Source: Mytilus californianus
Taxonomy: Eukaryota; Mollusca; Bivalvia; Mytilida; Mytilidae
Length of the DNA: 64,000 nucleotides
Reading direction: 5' to 3'
Assembly (NCBI RefSeq): GCF_021869535.1
Contig: NW_026262668.1
Location: 63,704,058 to 63,768,057 of the forward strand
Made by a program: the position numbers and the translations under genes. The notes under the pieces were generated by a model, which had not been told where the DNA came from, ran no database searches, and saw nothing but the letters and a program-made list of their open reading frames with translations. Positions 10,278-25,423 of this stretch are shown one piece after another (positions within the stretch are counted from its first letter, which is position 1; each line of letters opens with the position of its first letter).

Positions 10278-13200
10278 CTAGAAATTAAAAAAGAAACATG
10301 AAATTAAAATAGTTAATAATTTATCTACTTATAAATCGACATTACAAAAAAAGTAGATCTACAACTTCTGTCGGAGTGTCAATTGCAAAATGACTCCGAG
10401 ATACGGTCAGTAATTGCGAGCATTATGTTATACGCTTTTATGGAATAATGTTGTATTTACCATTGACTTTGTGTTCAACCGAAGCTACTAATTCGCAAAG
10501 TCATTTCTAAACACAACATTGTACCTAGTCTTACATATATCATTCAGTTGAGAACTTTCCCTGAATGTTTTTGATATTCGTTACCAAGGTTAAAACATCT
10601 GTTTTAATGATGGTCAATTCGTTCCTAAAAGTGAATTCGTTCTTCAAGGTATTTTTATTTAACTATTATGAAAATGTGAGGGAGGGTTGAGTTCTAGAAA
10701 ACCTAGATTAACCTTGCAAAATGTTCATGTGTCTAGCAAATATTTCTAACAGTTTGATCTTTTTATTGGACAAATTTGGTTTTTGGTTGCACATTAAGAG
10801 CATATCCTCATTGTCAAGACACAAATATCTAATTACAGTATCTTCATGGTTTTATTATCTTGTTGTGTTACTGTCTTATTAACAAATATAAGAGTATATA
10901 TAAGTTCAATAAGTCTAAATGATAGCGCATATCCGAATAGGCAGGTAACATGGACTTACTTGCACGATGTCTGGCAATTAATTAAAGCCCATTTGAAATT
11001 GTGACCTCCACACATTCCGTACATTGCGATCATTGGACACAGTTGATCCTTGTCTTTATTAAATTTAGTGCACTCCTTCGATTGTTCTGTTGGCAAAAAA
11101 ACAACTAATTTTAGTATGTGGTAAACTTAAATGCAATGGTGGCACTTAGTTTCAAAATTTCATATCAAATTGGTTTATTTCACTATAGTTTCATAAACAC
11201 TAATGAGTGCACGCTCAAGTATCCACTGGCAAGTTCTTTGAGCTGACATAAACCTGTTGGAGTTTATTGTAAGTGAAACTTAGATCATACTGACGCATCT
11301 CCGAGAAAATCTCCATTATATCATTATACGACAACAATTTTTCTGGATAGTATGATAACTGGAAATTTTATAATTGATATTGACCTGTATGGAAGTGAGG
11401 CTAACTACATGAACATATGTATCAAGGCAAATTGATGCAGTAGACACATAGATGCGTGTGCATACATACAAACAATACATTGATATATACATATATAAAC
11501 ACTTATTCTGTGAAGCACCTGATCCCATGGAGTTTATGTAGCTGTTCCCTAATGGGTATTCCTAGATATCTGGTTGGTATTCTACGGACTTTTATGGACC
11601 TGGACCTACTGGCCTACAAATCTTTTAAGCAGAAAATATAGGGCTGATCCATAATTTGAGGCATGTGTTTATAATTAATAAGTATTTCGAAATGTGTAAT
11701 GGACAGCAATATTGTTATGTAGGACTTGTTGGTCAAAACATTTAGATTAATCCTTTCCAGATCTTGGTCATTCAAGATGAAAACATAGGTATCTTCTTGC
11801 ATTTGAAACATGCACTTTCAGTTAATCTACAATCTCAATTATTTGCCCAAGGTCAGCGGTTCTTCTGACTTCCTCCACCAATAAAACAGACCGCTATGAT
11901 ACACATGTAGGAGAAATACTGCTGAAAGTGATGCTTACAAATGTTAACTCATTCTACCAATCAATTAATTACTAATGTTAGAATATTTTGCATTAATTGC
12001 TTTATAAGAAATGATGAAAACTTTAAGGCTATGGGCCCGTATGCATAAAGCTACTTAAGTTAAGATTTGTTCCGAACGGACGGATTTTTCTACATGTCCT
12101 ACGATAAATTAGTATTACGATTGCATATCTTAACTTAAGTAGCTTTATGCATACGGGGCCCAGGTTACAAAATGCATTGTTGGGTCGATCGTTGATCGTT
12201 TTGACATATATTTACAAGTACCATTTCACCAACTTAATATCATCATTTGCATTCGGTATAATGCTGAACTGTTGCTTATCAATCCTCTCAACTTTATTAT
12301 TTATCAAGAAATATGTATATTTGAACAAACAAAAACATCAATCCGCTCAACTTTATTATTTATCAAGAAATATTTGTATTGGAACAAAAAAAAACGGTAA
12401 ATGATTTATGTCCGCTATATTGCGCCGATTGCTAGATGCCGGTGAACATTTTCAGGTTGAATAAGGCTATATACAGAAAGAAGTCCTAACCGTTACTTCA
12501 GCTTTCATCAATTCCGTATAGCTTTCATTAAATATACTTACTACAGTCTGGATCAGTTCCGTCAAGCTTACAATCGCCTAAAATAATCAATGTGTTTCAT
12601 AATTATTTCAAATTTTATCCATGTGAAAAAGGACAAGTAAATATTAAAGTCAGGCAAAGTTGATCTTAGATGAACTTGGCCATTATGTTTAGGCCTGTTG
12701 GTCATATGGCTCGTAACGTTGCATCTCTGGCTTTAACATTTTTGTGTTTGAGCGTTCCTGATGAAGGTAAATCCAGAAAAGCACATCTGGCGGACGAAAT
12801 GTATAACATAATAGAATCACAGCGAAACGATTTAAAATTTCAAAGTGCACTCTTACTATCAATTTCAGTTTGGTCGTACGATATCTGAAGTTATGATTGA
12901 CTTTGCTCATGGATATAGTTATTGGTTGTATACAGATATTCCGATAAAACATGGTTATATATTCTTGAAGACTCATTGGTGGCCTTGAGCTGTTTTCTGC
13001 TCTTTGGTCGGGCAATTGTCTCTTTGACACACTCCCCTTTTCCATCCTCAGTTTTATTTATTTTGTATAATGCATGTTATGTAACATAAATCTATATAAA
13101 CGACATTTGATTTATTAAAAAGATACGAAGACATGGTTTGTCCTCAGTTATTTCATTTAAATCTTGTATTTGTAGTTCGTTTCCAATCTTTTCGTTGTGT

Positions 13201-16200
13201 TTTGTTAGATTTGTTTGCTTGAATCGTTCTCGTATCATTTCCTAGCGTAAAATTTTGTTTGACATGGAATTCGGAGTTCCTTAAGTTTTGTGAAAGCGTA
13301 TTTTCGGCGAATAACAAACTATATCACATGCAGTACATGTAACTGATATGTTTTTATTTGCTTTAAACATTTACTTGGTGATTTTTGATATTATATTGAA
13401 TGTTTTGACTTATAAAAAATAAATCTCAACTTACGGCATGTTTGATCTACACATTTCCATCCAAGTCCACTGTCCTTTGGCACCATACATTCAGAACATA
13501 CTTTCCCATCCGTATAGTCATAAGGTCTCGAATTGTAAGATACACTTAAACAAAATGTAAGAATAATTAGCCGATTTTGAATTTTTGCTCGCTACCTGTT
13601 ATATAATGTCATATTAAAACTTGAAACGTTTTTATCAATTCAATATTGTTTTATTATATTTGTAGCAAAAAATAACAATGCAGTTGAGCATTTAATAAAA
13701 AAAAAATGGTAGGCACCTTTGTCGTATATTGTTTGCAAGTTTAATTAACCCATTTAAAAAAAATATTCTTTGTTTCCAGCAAATAAATTCACCACTAATT
13801 GAGATTTTTATCCATTAGAAAGACCCATTCTAAGCGGGCGTCTGTTTTAATTATTTAATAAATGTATAAATATTATACAGTTCGTCCGGTAGGAATGGAA
13901 ACATACATATTGTATAACTTTCTATTTATAAGGATTGTCATTGGCTTTGCACATTAAAAAACAAAAATTTGAATCAACCTATCGGGAACTTTGATGTTTT
14001 GTTGCAACATAAATTTCTGACACGCTGTTCCCTATCCCCAGTAGTCACGCTCTAATAAACAACACTGGAAATTATTATTTAATTTGCAATCATCATAATA
14101 TGTATGAGCATTATGTTTAATATCAAAAGAAAACACACAACTATCAGTAACCTCATCATAGGTACAATATACCAGGATTAAAAATATATACGCCAGACGC
14201 GCGTTTATTCTTCAAAAGACTCGTCAGTGACGCTCGAATAAAAAAAAATTAAAAAGATCAAATAAAGTACGAAGTTGAAGAGCATTGAGAACCGTGAATA
14301 CTGCATGTCGCTTTTAGCCGTATCAAAGTGAAATGAATTATTTTCATAAATTTTACAGCCTTCAGATGCTGACGCCATCTTAGTAAACAATACTTCGGTT
14401 CTTTGATTATGAAAATATTATCAATTCGTTGAACGAAATGATCTGTTTGACACATTGATCCAGTATTAGAATGCATTAGTTTCAAAGTTTAATGCTATAG
14501 AAAAGTCAAATTAAATGGCAGGTCTATTTTGATAATTTTATTTTTATACATACATGTATTAATTATTTCAATTAAGTAATTGACAACGATTTTTTTACGC
14601 TTTTAAGCCTTTGTTGAAAATCAAAGGAAAAAAAATCACACGCACACACAAAAAAAACTCCAATTATCGCAAAGTATAGAACAACAAAATTTCAATATCA
14701 CTTACATGAACTATAAACAAATATCAACAAATTAAGAAAAAAATCATTTTTACGATTTTTTGCGCATTGCAACTGACTTGTTCTCATAGCTGCCTTAGAT
14801 TATATAAAGGCGTGCGTAATAAATCAAAATTAATGCCAACACATTGAATAGTTGATGGATGATTCCTTCGTGGACTAACATATATATAATTATGATTGAA
14901 AGGAGATGTGGGATTTGCGTCAATAAGAATGAAAACCAAACCCGAAAATAACCGAAAGTAACCCAACATTCCAATAGCAATTGTATCAGGCAGTGTGTTA
15001 AACCAAAAGTAAAGCGTTCTAGTTTTTACTGCGTTCAAAGTGAGTTTATAGACCCATCTTCGTCGTGACGCGTACATCTAAGTTATGTAAATGCAAAAAT
15101 GCATAGATACAGGGAGCTATATATAAGCTACATGAACCTAAAATGTATAACGAAAACCATAAATGTTTCATTCTGAAAGAGGGAGTAGCAACCTAAGTTT
15201 TTGTAAAACAAGTAAAAACATTTATAGGTAAATTCATAAAACTGTATGAAATAAACTACAGCCGATTTTAAACATTGACTTCTGGTTTTGAAATCAAAGT
15301 GCGACATCAGTGGAATCTATTATTCCGGATGTACCTTCAGCAAGTAAATGACTCTCATCAATTCTAATTTCATAACAATATTTCCCATTGCATGGAAACG
15401 CATGCGCAGTTGGTTTAAATACTTAAACGTAAGTACTTACGGAGGCCAGTAGTCACAGACCCAATACCAAGCATTGTTCCATACTTCATGTTGAGTTGAT
15501 GTTGATACATACAAGTTGTCACATTTGTTTACTGCACAACCAACTTTAATGGTTCTCCAGTTTACTACCTGTAACAGTTATTTCACATTATGTAATCCTA
15601 TAAAAAACTTTAATCATGACTATCAATAGTTAAATTGTCAGTTGATTCGAACTAACATTCAACGCAAGATCGATCAATTTCAAATCGATACTGAATAAGA
15701 AATAAATCATATGTTATTTAAACATTCCGCCTCATCATTATCAACTCAAACAAAACGCTGTGTGATTCTATGATGCGATCGCGATTAAATCGTGAGACAG
15801 TCAAAAGATATCGAGATAGTGATATTTTCCAATAGTTAACACAATATAAAACACCATAAGTGAGCGACGTTATAGGAAATTTTGTGTGGCAAACATGTAT
15901 AATTCTATCAGACTAACACAAATCGTTTTCTGCGTTTGAAGTAGTTTTCTAATAAAGGAATTGATCCAATCAACATCAGCAACGTTCTTCATCACAAGGA
16001 GGTAACATCTAAAATTCCACTTTATTTTCAAAATCATTCTGTTCCTATTGTATCCTACAGTTACACCAAAACCATTGCACCTAAAGAATTTAACTATAAG
16101 AAAGCATTGCAGGACCTTGATTTGGAACAATACATGAAAAACCCTCTGACATGTGACTGTTCCCACTTGCCTTATATTTACAGCCCCTCTGGCCATGTTA

Positions 16201-19200
16201 TTACTTGGGATCTAAACATAATTCAACATGAACATCGAAAGGTGATATCTCATGGTCCTAAGTTTAGAGAACCCCAACACATCAATTGGAACCATAGCTT
16301 GAAAATAGTTATGGATTCCATTGAGGACTACGCCCGATCATGGGCTAAACGAGAAGAAGTTGAACTGGACACTTTGTCAGAATGAGTCAAAACAATCAGG
16401 TCTCAGATAAAACGTCGAATTCATAAGTTGAAAAACTGTATGAATGATCAACCAAAGTCCGTTTTCAGAGACAGAGAAGCTGTGAAATGTCTATCATCTC
16501 TTCACGATAAATATGTTGTTGTTCCTGCGGACAAAGCTTCAAATAATCTTGTCTTTGTATGTAAATTGTACTTCTACGAGTGTCTTATAACAGAATTAGG
16601 AATAAATGAGCACACAGGTAATCCCACATACAAAAACATATCATTTGACAAGGATGAGATTTTGGCGAATCATAAGTCCTTCATGGCTTCAATGAACATT
16701 ACATTGAACAGCAAATCTGAGGACTTACCTTGTCTGTATTGGATACCTAAGCTTCACAAAATTCCGTACAAACAACGGTACATTGCCGGTTCATCTGTAT
16801 GTTCTACGAAGGAATTGTCCATCAGATTGACAAAAATTCTATCTGCAGTGGAAGAGGGTCTTCAGAAATACTGTGAACTGTTTACTCGAGAAGTGGTATT
16901 AACCATATGTGGATTCTAAAAAACTCCAAAGAACTTCTGGATAGTTCTAAATATCGATCTTTCTATGAAATTAGTTCTATCAAAACTTTTGATTTTTCAA
17001 CCCTGTATACCACCATTCCCCATGTGAAATTGAAAAAAAATCGTCTAAAAGAAATAATCCACAATGCTTTTCAATATAAAAATGGTAGCATACGCTATGA
17101 ATTTATTACTTTGGGACACCATACGGCATATTTTGTTATTGGTGACCAAAAATGTAAAATATGCTGCACACGGGAACAAGTGATCAGTATGATGGAGTTT
17201 CTTTTTTGATTTGTAAGTAGACTTTTTCAACAGATTGTTGGCATTCCTATGGGAACGAACTGTGCGCCTCTCCTTTCCGACATCTTCTTATTTTCATATG
17301 AGTCGGAGTTCCTTAAGACACTTATCAAAAACAAATAGATCAAAGAAGCCATATCATTCTATTTCACATTCAGATATATTGATGATGTTTTTCCATTAAC
17401 AATCCAAACCTTTCCGAATGGGTTCCATTAATATATCCTACAGAACTAGAAATTAAAGAAACAACACACACGGCTTCCTCCGCCTCATTTGTAGACTTAT
17501 ACCTCGAATTTGACATAAACGGTCATCTCAGTACCTGAATTTATGACATTATCAGTTATTAAATTATCAATTTCCCCCACCTTAGTAGCAATATACAAAC
17601 TTCACCGGCATAACGGATATACATTTCCAAACTCATTCGGTATTCATAGCTTGCAACTGTTACTCACACTTTATAAAACGTCATCAATGTCTGAGCAGAA
17701 AGTTGACGAACCAGGGTTATGTTCTAAAAAGTTCATCAGAAGATACCAAGACCTTGTTGATAAATATTCCGTATCAACTTCACAAATAATACATGATGGT
17801 CTTCAAGTATAGATTCTAGGTACTGACGTTGTTTGCCATCTTAATTACGTGTTATAGTGTTCTTTTATTTGTCTTTGTAAATTATTACCTTTACTGTTTA
17901 GTCCATCTTTTAGTAAAATCCCTTTGTCGTGGCTCGGTTCTTATACATCCCGTCATTGTGTTATTGTGCTTTGGTCAATTTTTTGTATTCTTGTCTTTCA
18001 TTTTTGCTTATGTGCTTTGTCTATATGCCATTTTGTTTTTCTTTGTTGACATATTTCTTTGTTTTTTTGTTTTTTTCACACTTTGTTGTCAATATAATGG
18101 AATTTTATGCGACTGTCATACATGTGAGGGGTTTAGCTAGCTATAAAACCAGGTTTAATACACCATTTTCTACATAAGGAAATAACTGTGCCAAGTCAGG
18201 AATATGACAGTTGTTTTCCATTCGTTTGATGTGTTTGAGCTTTTGATTTTGCCATTTGATAAGGGACTTTCCGTTTTGAAATTTCCTTGGAGTTCGTTAT
18301 TTTTTTTTTATTTTACTTTTTGGTGTACGGAAGTGATACACATTAAATAAAAACAAAGTTGCATTTGAAGAAATGCAATCGTAATTAAACGTAATTTTAT
18401 TATGTTTCGTATATACATCACAAGCAATACTGAATGAAAAAAACCCATTGTTATGTGACTAGAAAGAAAACAATCTTTAAACTATTTAGTGAGAGAATAT
18501 TATATTTATAGCTGAAAGTGAAGTTAGTATAATTAATGAACTTACTTGTAAATAGTGTCCAACAACATCAGTCCATTGATGATCCTTATAATTATAATCG
18601 TCTTTTTCGTTCATAAACAAGTGCACAATTCTCTCAATAGAATGATCATTTCCTGTTATAGCGCCTAAATTTTGACCAACGCGTACACCATTAGCGCTAA
18701 AACAGAATTAATATCCGATTTAAGATTTAAGTCCTGTTATAGCTTACTCAGAACCAAGGTATACATGAAAAAAGACGGAGTATTCGTCAATTAGACAGTT
18801 GCCCAACATTGGTCAACAACACTAAAAGATATATGATAGAGCGGCCATACTGTTTTCAACAAAAGACATATTACTTTTAATACCACCTCAAAGTCTAGTG
18901 TGATGACATATACATTTCAACAGATAATTATATCTTTCATACGAAGCGAGAATTGGATATTGCTTGTTATTATACATCATGTTAAAATGCCAGATTGTTA
19001 TTGGTTAAAACGTAATTTGGCAACACATTTTAATGTTAATGCTTTCAAACTGAAAGGATTGAAAATGCCTTATCAAAAATAAGGCTTTCTGTAACCTCAG
19101 AGCAAAGTTGTATTAGACGGTTGTAAATTATCTTGACGTTACATGATCAGGTAAAACTTTGAGAAGTTAAATGATATCTAGGTGAGAACATGTTAATGTG

Positions 19201-22200
19201 ATCTGAATATAAACTCTGCTTTGTACATGACCGACACGCTGTGTCGGATTTTTAACGTGCTAGTTCACAAGGTAACAGTCAGGAGAAAAGACATGTCACC
19301 CTATCCGGGCATATTAGTTTGACTCCTGACCAACCAGTCTTTGCTCTTACTCCTAAATGACACGTCCGTAGCGGAGAAGCAGCAATATCAATTATCAAGT
19401 CTCAGGTTTTGCATGGCCGATGATCGAACCCACGGTTTCCTGCACTCGAGGAGAACATGATACCACGATACTACCAAGGCGGTTTTCAAAAAAAGACAAT
19501 CACCACCATGGTAAAAAGTACAAATTTTAAACAACAATCCACAAAACACTCCACAGAACACGAGACCGTGCAAAAAGACGTAGACGCAACTTTACTCCAG
19601 GTTTACTAACTTTTTCATTTAATGGTGATGCAAGACTTTTTCTACCGGGCTGACCTAATTAGATAATTTCACAGGGTAAGAGTTTTCAGTATAATATAAC
19701 ACTAGTAATTACAAACGAACCATTTGACGCTTGGCGATACTTCATCATTATTTTAAATTTAGAATATGGCAGTATGTTAAAAAATGAACTTGGGATGTTA
19801 GGGAACTGGATCGTGGACATAACCGAATATCTTTCATTCAAGCTTATCTTTCAGGAATAATAATACTAGTATATTTTAATCATAGTTATAGACACAATGC
19901 CAATTTTAGAAACTGACTAAATCATACTGTTCTCATTATCCAAGAAGCTATCCTTAGCTATTTCGCCCATTGAAATGATTTTGTTAATTTTTGTACTGAT
20001 CCCAAAAATTTTAAGTATATTCTTTTCTGGGTTTTAGAGGACATTTCTTTAGTCAGTTATGTATTATTGAATTCGACTCCATCCCACCCCACCCACCCCC
20101 AAACCCCCAAACCCCCAAATAACAAAAATAACCATCACTTACAACTCCAGGTTTGTGTGCTTAAATGTGCATTCATCTGCTAATCCTTGTGCTAAGTCAG
20201 CAAGGTCTGGGTCCCAATCCTGAAATAAAAAATGTCAACATGCTTTTGAAATGTGAGTAGTGTGAAATACTTCTTTGAAAGAAACCCGCTTAAAAAAGGG
20301 ACATTAAAGGGTGGGAAAAGATGTGAATCGGACAATAAAAAGCCCTAAGTTGAAGGAAAAAAACTTCTGTATGTGTTAATTTTCAGAAACCTCTGTATGT
20401 GTTATTTTTCCAAAACCCTAAAACTTAACCGAATGTGAAAGTTTGAAAGAAATAATGAAAACTAAAGCAAAACCAACACGGTACCCTTTAAAAACCAAGA
20501 TAGGGGTGGAAGTTGGTACTCATGTCGAATAACCAAAACAAGTAGAAATTGACGATATCAATGTGTGCTGTAAAATAAATAAAGGCTATCTTTATCATAA
20601 ACCATTCCGTGGTTTCTCTTCTCAGTATAAACATTCAGTACTTTTTTTCTAGTCCATACTCTTCTTTAGATGCTGTATATATATATATTAATAAGGAGTT
20701 GTGTTATAATTGCAAAGGAGACAACTTTCCATCAAAGACCAAATGCAAGGATGTGCACTACAATAAAAGACCTCGACGTGTCAAAATGTGAAACAACTCA
20801 TTAGACGAAAAGAAATGGCCTGATTTATGCTAAACAATAAAACTATTTGTTTTTTTTATGACAAACAGCAAACCCCGAGAAGACTACATTCTCGGTTTCA
20901 GTCTTTTGACAGGCACAAACAGAAAGTGGCGGGGTTTGATATGTGGTAGTGTTCATCGTAAAGTGCTGCACCAGTACAATAAGAGAAAGAAATCAGTTTA
21001 AAAGGGTTAGACTCATCAAAAAGGGACTATAAAAACAGCTCACAAAAAGACGCAAATAACCGACCTAAGGATCCTCACAAGTACAGAACTAGTCAAATTT
21101 AAACTTTAAATAAATCATATTTCCCCAGACATGTTATTGTAGCCATATGATTGTGTTCGAGAGTAAAATCTATCAGATCTTAGATATATCGTACAAAACT
21201 TCAGGTTCACAAACACAAAAAGTGCTTAATATCTGATTCAGTTTAAAACATAAACTATCTAATACAATTTAAATCATTTTGTTATTTTCTACAATTCCGT
21301 CCTCGTTTCCTCAATTTTAAACCATTATTGTGACGTCAGCCTATTCATTTACCGTGGATTCTTATTCTTTATATCCCAACTCCTTTGTTCTAACAGGGGT
21401 GATCTGAGTCGGATCACCCCTACCAGATCACCCTACCTTGAGTTTCTTTGTACTGCATGCTTTCTTTTGTTCTGTAACAGTTTGGATTAATATTGAACAC
21501 ACAATAAAACTTAGAAATATTTCTTCGGAATAAAGACTAACTTTCAAAATTGATGTAAAAAAAATCCACTTAATTTCCAGAGTCGGTGCCGGGAATCGAA
21601 CTCAAGACCTTAAGCATATGAAGCCACGATTCATATCCCTACACCAGGACGACTAGTTGTAAACTCACTGTTAATTTAACATATTTAAACATTGTATCCG
21701 GGGCTCATAAAGGGTATATAGTAATATATAAAGTATATTATAATTATTGTATGGCATTTTGAACTAGATGTTATGAAGCGTAAATTTTTTTTTACATATA
21801 GTCTAGAAGAGCTGTGATGTAAAAAAGTTATCCCACTCGGACTTGGTGTGTCAGTGTAAGATCACCTTCTGCCCTCCAGCCATCGGGGCGATCTTACACT
21901 GACACACCGCGTCCTCATGTGATAACTTTTACAGAATCAACGCTTCCTAAATCTGTCGCTTAAAAGGACTCATCAACTTATTTCAACTGTTTCCTTTGTG
22001 TGCCTAATTTCAATAAGTTTGAATTGGATAATTTACTGATTTCTGTTCACAAATGGAATTAATTTAAAAACTTACCTGTAATTTTTTGTAATTTTTATAT
22101 GCCTTCACTGAGAATCGAACCCCTCCTTGAAATCTGTTATGTGCGACTGACATAAACACATCGACGAAACCTCTCGGCTACCGATGGCTTGCAATTAAGA

Positions 22201-25200
22201 TGTCTATTTTATATATATAAATTAACATATATATCCTAAATTGAGGTAAATTATCTGGCCTTCCAAATACCGTTTCGATTTCTAACATCACTGAAGAGAC
22301 ATTAATTGTCGAAATACGGATATGGAATACAAATTTTTGCACCTCATGTTTGCGGTATACCATCTTTTCCGCAAGTTCATAGTTTTCTGTTTGGTATCAA
22401 ATTGATAATTAAGATCCATTTTGTTACATCTGGTGATACGTTTATTTGGCAATCGCCATGGCAGTCAGCATCCGTTGTTCGACCTGCTAGTCAAATGCGT
22501 TTTGTTAAAATATACTTTTCTACTTTTTTGGTCTTTTGGAAAATGTTGTTTGTGCTGTATTTAGACCCCTCTACCAAGACATTTGTTTTTCATGCACACT
22601 TATAAAAATTGCGGTTTTTATCCAACGCAATCATAGTTTTGAACGTTGTTTATAATCTAGACTTGTTTATAAATAAACATATGACACACATATGTACAAC
22701 GGACACACGGGGCTTGTACCTTTATGTATACATAATAGACAATCGTATAGTTGGTAGCCGCGAGGTTAACATAGTTAAGATCAATGAGTTAAAGAGTCAA
22801 TTTAAAGGTAGAGACTTGTCGGTTCAGGTCCGAATCCCTGTATTCTCTTTGTTGTCCCTATTCTTAAGTTTTTCCGTTTTTCTTATTTTGTATGTTTATA
22901 CTGTGGATATTTTTGTAATGATAGCGGGTTTTCCCGTTTATGTTTGGATTATTATTGGCTGTTTCAAATAATTGAAAAGAAAATGATTATATTCAATTTG
23001 TCCATTTTTGTTTTATAAATATAGTATGCTTTCGTCTGTTTGACTACATATCTTTACAAATGTTTATTCAAAAATCCCTATTCGAGTAAATCGTGATGTG
23101 CCTAGAATAAGGCTTCTTGATAGAATTTTCAGTACCATACTTATTATATACAGTTTGAATATGTCTCAAATAATTGAAAAGAAAATGATTATATTCAATT
23201 TGTCCATTTTTGTTTTATAAATATAGTATGCTTTCGTCTGTTTGACTACATATCTTTACAAATGTTTATTAAAAAGTCCCTATTCGAGTAAATCGTGATG
23301 TGCCTAGAATAAGGCTTCTTGATAGAATTTTCAGTACCATACTTATTATATACAGTTTGAATATGTCTTATTATTTAATTATTGAATTACGGATGATATT
23401 CAGATTATTTAAAGACAGACGTGTTATGTTATATTTGTATTTTTTAACCGATTAATTGTGAACTTATATTTATTAATGCATCGTTGAAAATGATAAAATG
23501 CTTATTTAAACTCACTTACAATAACTTCTAATTTAGAAAAGACTTAAATTTGAAAAGATATCAACACAATAGTTTAAGTTAGAGATACAATGGATAAGTG
23601 TTAATTCATAAAAAAAAACATTCGCCCTCCGGGCTCATAGTTTCTTTTTCAAGAATCAACGCTTATTCATTGTATCTATAATACATAACATCAGCGAATT
23701 TTTACTTTCCATGAGGCACACGATGGTAGCCACTGTGTAGAAGTATCTGCTTACCCTTTCTAAGCATAAATCCTTGTTTTGGTGGGGTTCTTGTTGCTCA
23801 GTCTTTTGTGTTTGTTGTTATTTTTTGGGGGAAAGGGTTGTAGATTCTTGTCTGTCTTTTCTTCGTCGTTTTTAGTTTTGGTCAAGGTATTGTATGTTTA
23901 TCTTATGCTGTTTTATTGTCTTCTTGGTGTATTGTGCCTCTTTTTTTTATAACCATGAATAACATGGAATAAGTCTATTTTAAAGTTTGTGCAAAGGACT
24001 TACCAGTGACCACATATTTCCAGCTGATTCGTTTTTGCGAAACGCTCTGTGTATATAGAGTGCACTGGTAGCCGCCTCGTTTGGTAAACGACAGGGTTTC
24101 TTGACTCCTTTGATGTTCAGCAAAGCAGCTTCTTGTTCGCTATTAACCTGTCTCTTTTGAGCATTCCTCATTATGCTGTACCATGTGTTATGCCGTTTCA
24201 TGTCACTGGTCGTATCTTCTTTGTTCCCATCCTTCTTGAATTTCCGTGGCTTTTCATTTTGCTCTCTTGCTTTTATGATATCTCTGCCTTTTAGTTTGCG
24301 TGTACTAGCACCTTTTTGATCATTTTCAGTACTATTTTTCTCTTTGTCACTAATCGCATTTGCTATCAGTTTTTCAGCAATCTCGTCAGGGATCAACGAT
24401 TCGAAATCATCATGTGGTGGAGTTTCATCGTTCACATCTCTGTAAAACAAAATATATTTAGTTTATATTCGCTAAAAACTGCAATAAAATACAATAAACA
24501 TTCAAATGAGATTTGTCATAACAATTATATATAATGTACGTTCTTCCACTGCAATGCGTTTTATTTAACATATTTAACGTAACATGGGACTGAATATTTG
24601 CAGTTTTTAAGTATTATATATTAACTGTACTCCCTCGAATGAATCTGGTCTGAGAAGGTTTTGATTGTTCTGCTTAAGTCCGTTTGGTATTTTTGTTTAC
24701 TAACTTCAGAGACATGTAAAAATATGTAACTTCTCTCGAACTTTTGATGGAGAGTGCCAGGATGACACATTGATTACACCCAACATCATGACAATGGTTA
24801 CAAATCAATTTGTTGAAATCAATTTTATTTTGAATCAGTAGTTCACAGCTTCCTCAATAAAGTGCATTACCTGTTGATGTTGATGTAACTGTGTCCCAAA
24901 ACTATTACAATGACAATGCCATTATATAAATTACATTGTTTCAACTAAAATCGCACGCCAATCTTTATCATAAAGTACAGTTGATTGGATAAAAGTAGGC
25001 TCATAAAAGTGATGGATAACCACGCCTATATTAAACTGAGGTCCTATGAACTGACTTCAGATAGCTGTCAATATGGGGAAAAATATTCCAAACGGATATA
25101 TTTAGACATTTAGTTGAGAACTAGTATTCGATATTTGAAAAAAAAATTATTGATATCTCTAATTATTTCAGTATTAAAAGTGTTGAGTAACGTTGAACAT

Positions 25201-25357
25201 GAAATTGTAGATTAAGTTTGGGAAGTCGTGTACACCCCCTTTTTGTATGCATTCCACATAAAGAAATACAAAATATCTGCAGGTTTTGTGATTTTATAAG
25301 AATTATAGATATTTAAAAAATTCAAATTCACAATTTTTTTTCCTCAACATTGTCTGC

Positions 25358-25423
<66 letters not shown>

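Noticed and set aside
12689-13045. 118-codon minus-strand ORF
   Set aside because: It overlaps a fragment of a retroelement 3' tail, antisense to it.
14784-15077. 97-codon minus-strand ORF in CAP intron 5
   Set aside because: No motif, and it falls between two well-supported exons of the same strand whose phases already join.
17829-18177. Hydrophobic ORFs of 82-103 codons
   Set aside because: They lie in the T-rich 3' tail of the retroelement.
20083-20117. Telomere-like repeat (CCCCCAAA)n
   Set aside because: Too short and irregular, and not the TTAGGG type expected in molluscs.
22306-22971. ORFs of 99 and 120 codons
   Set aside because: The first is inside the X-family repeat, whose other copies do not keep the frame; the second spans its end and a tRNA-like module.
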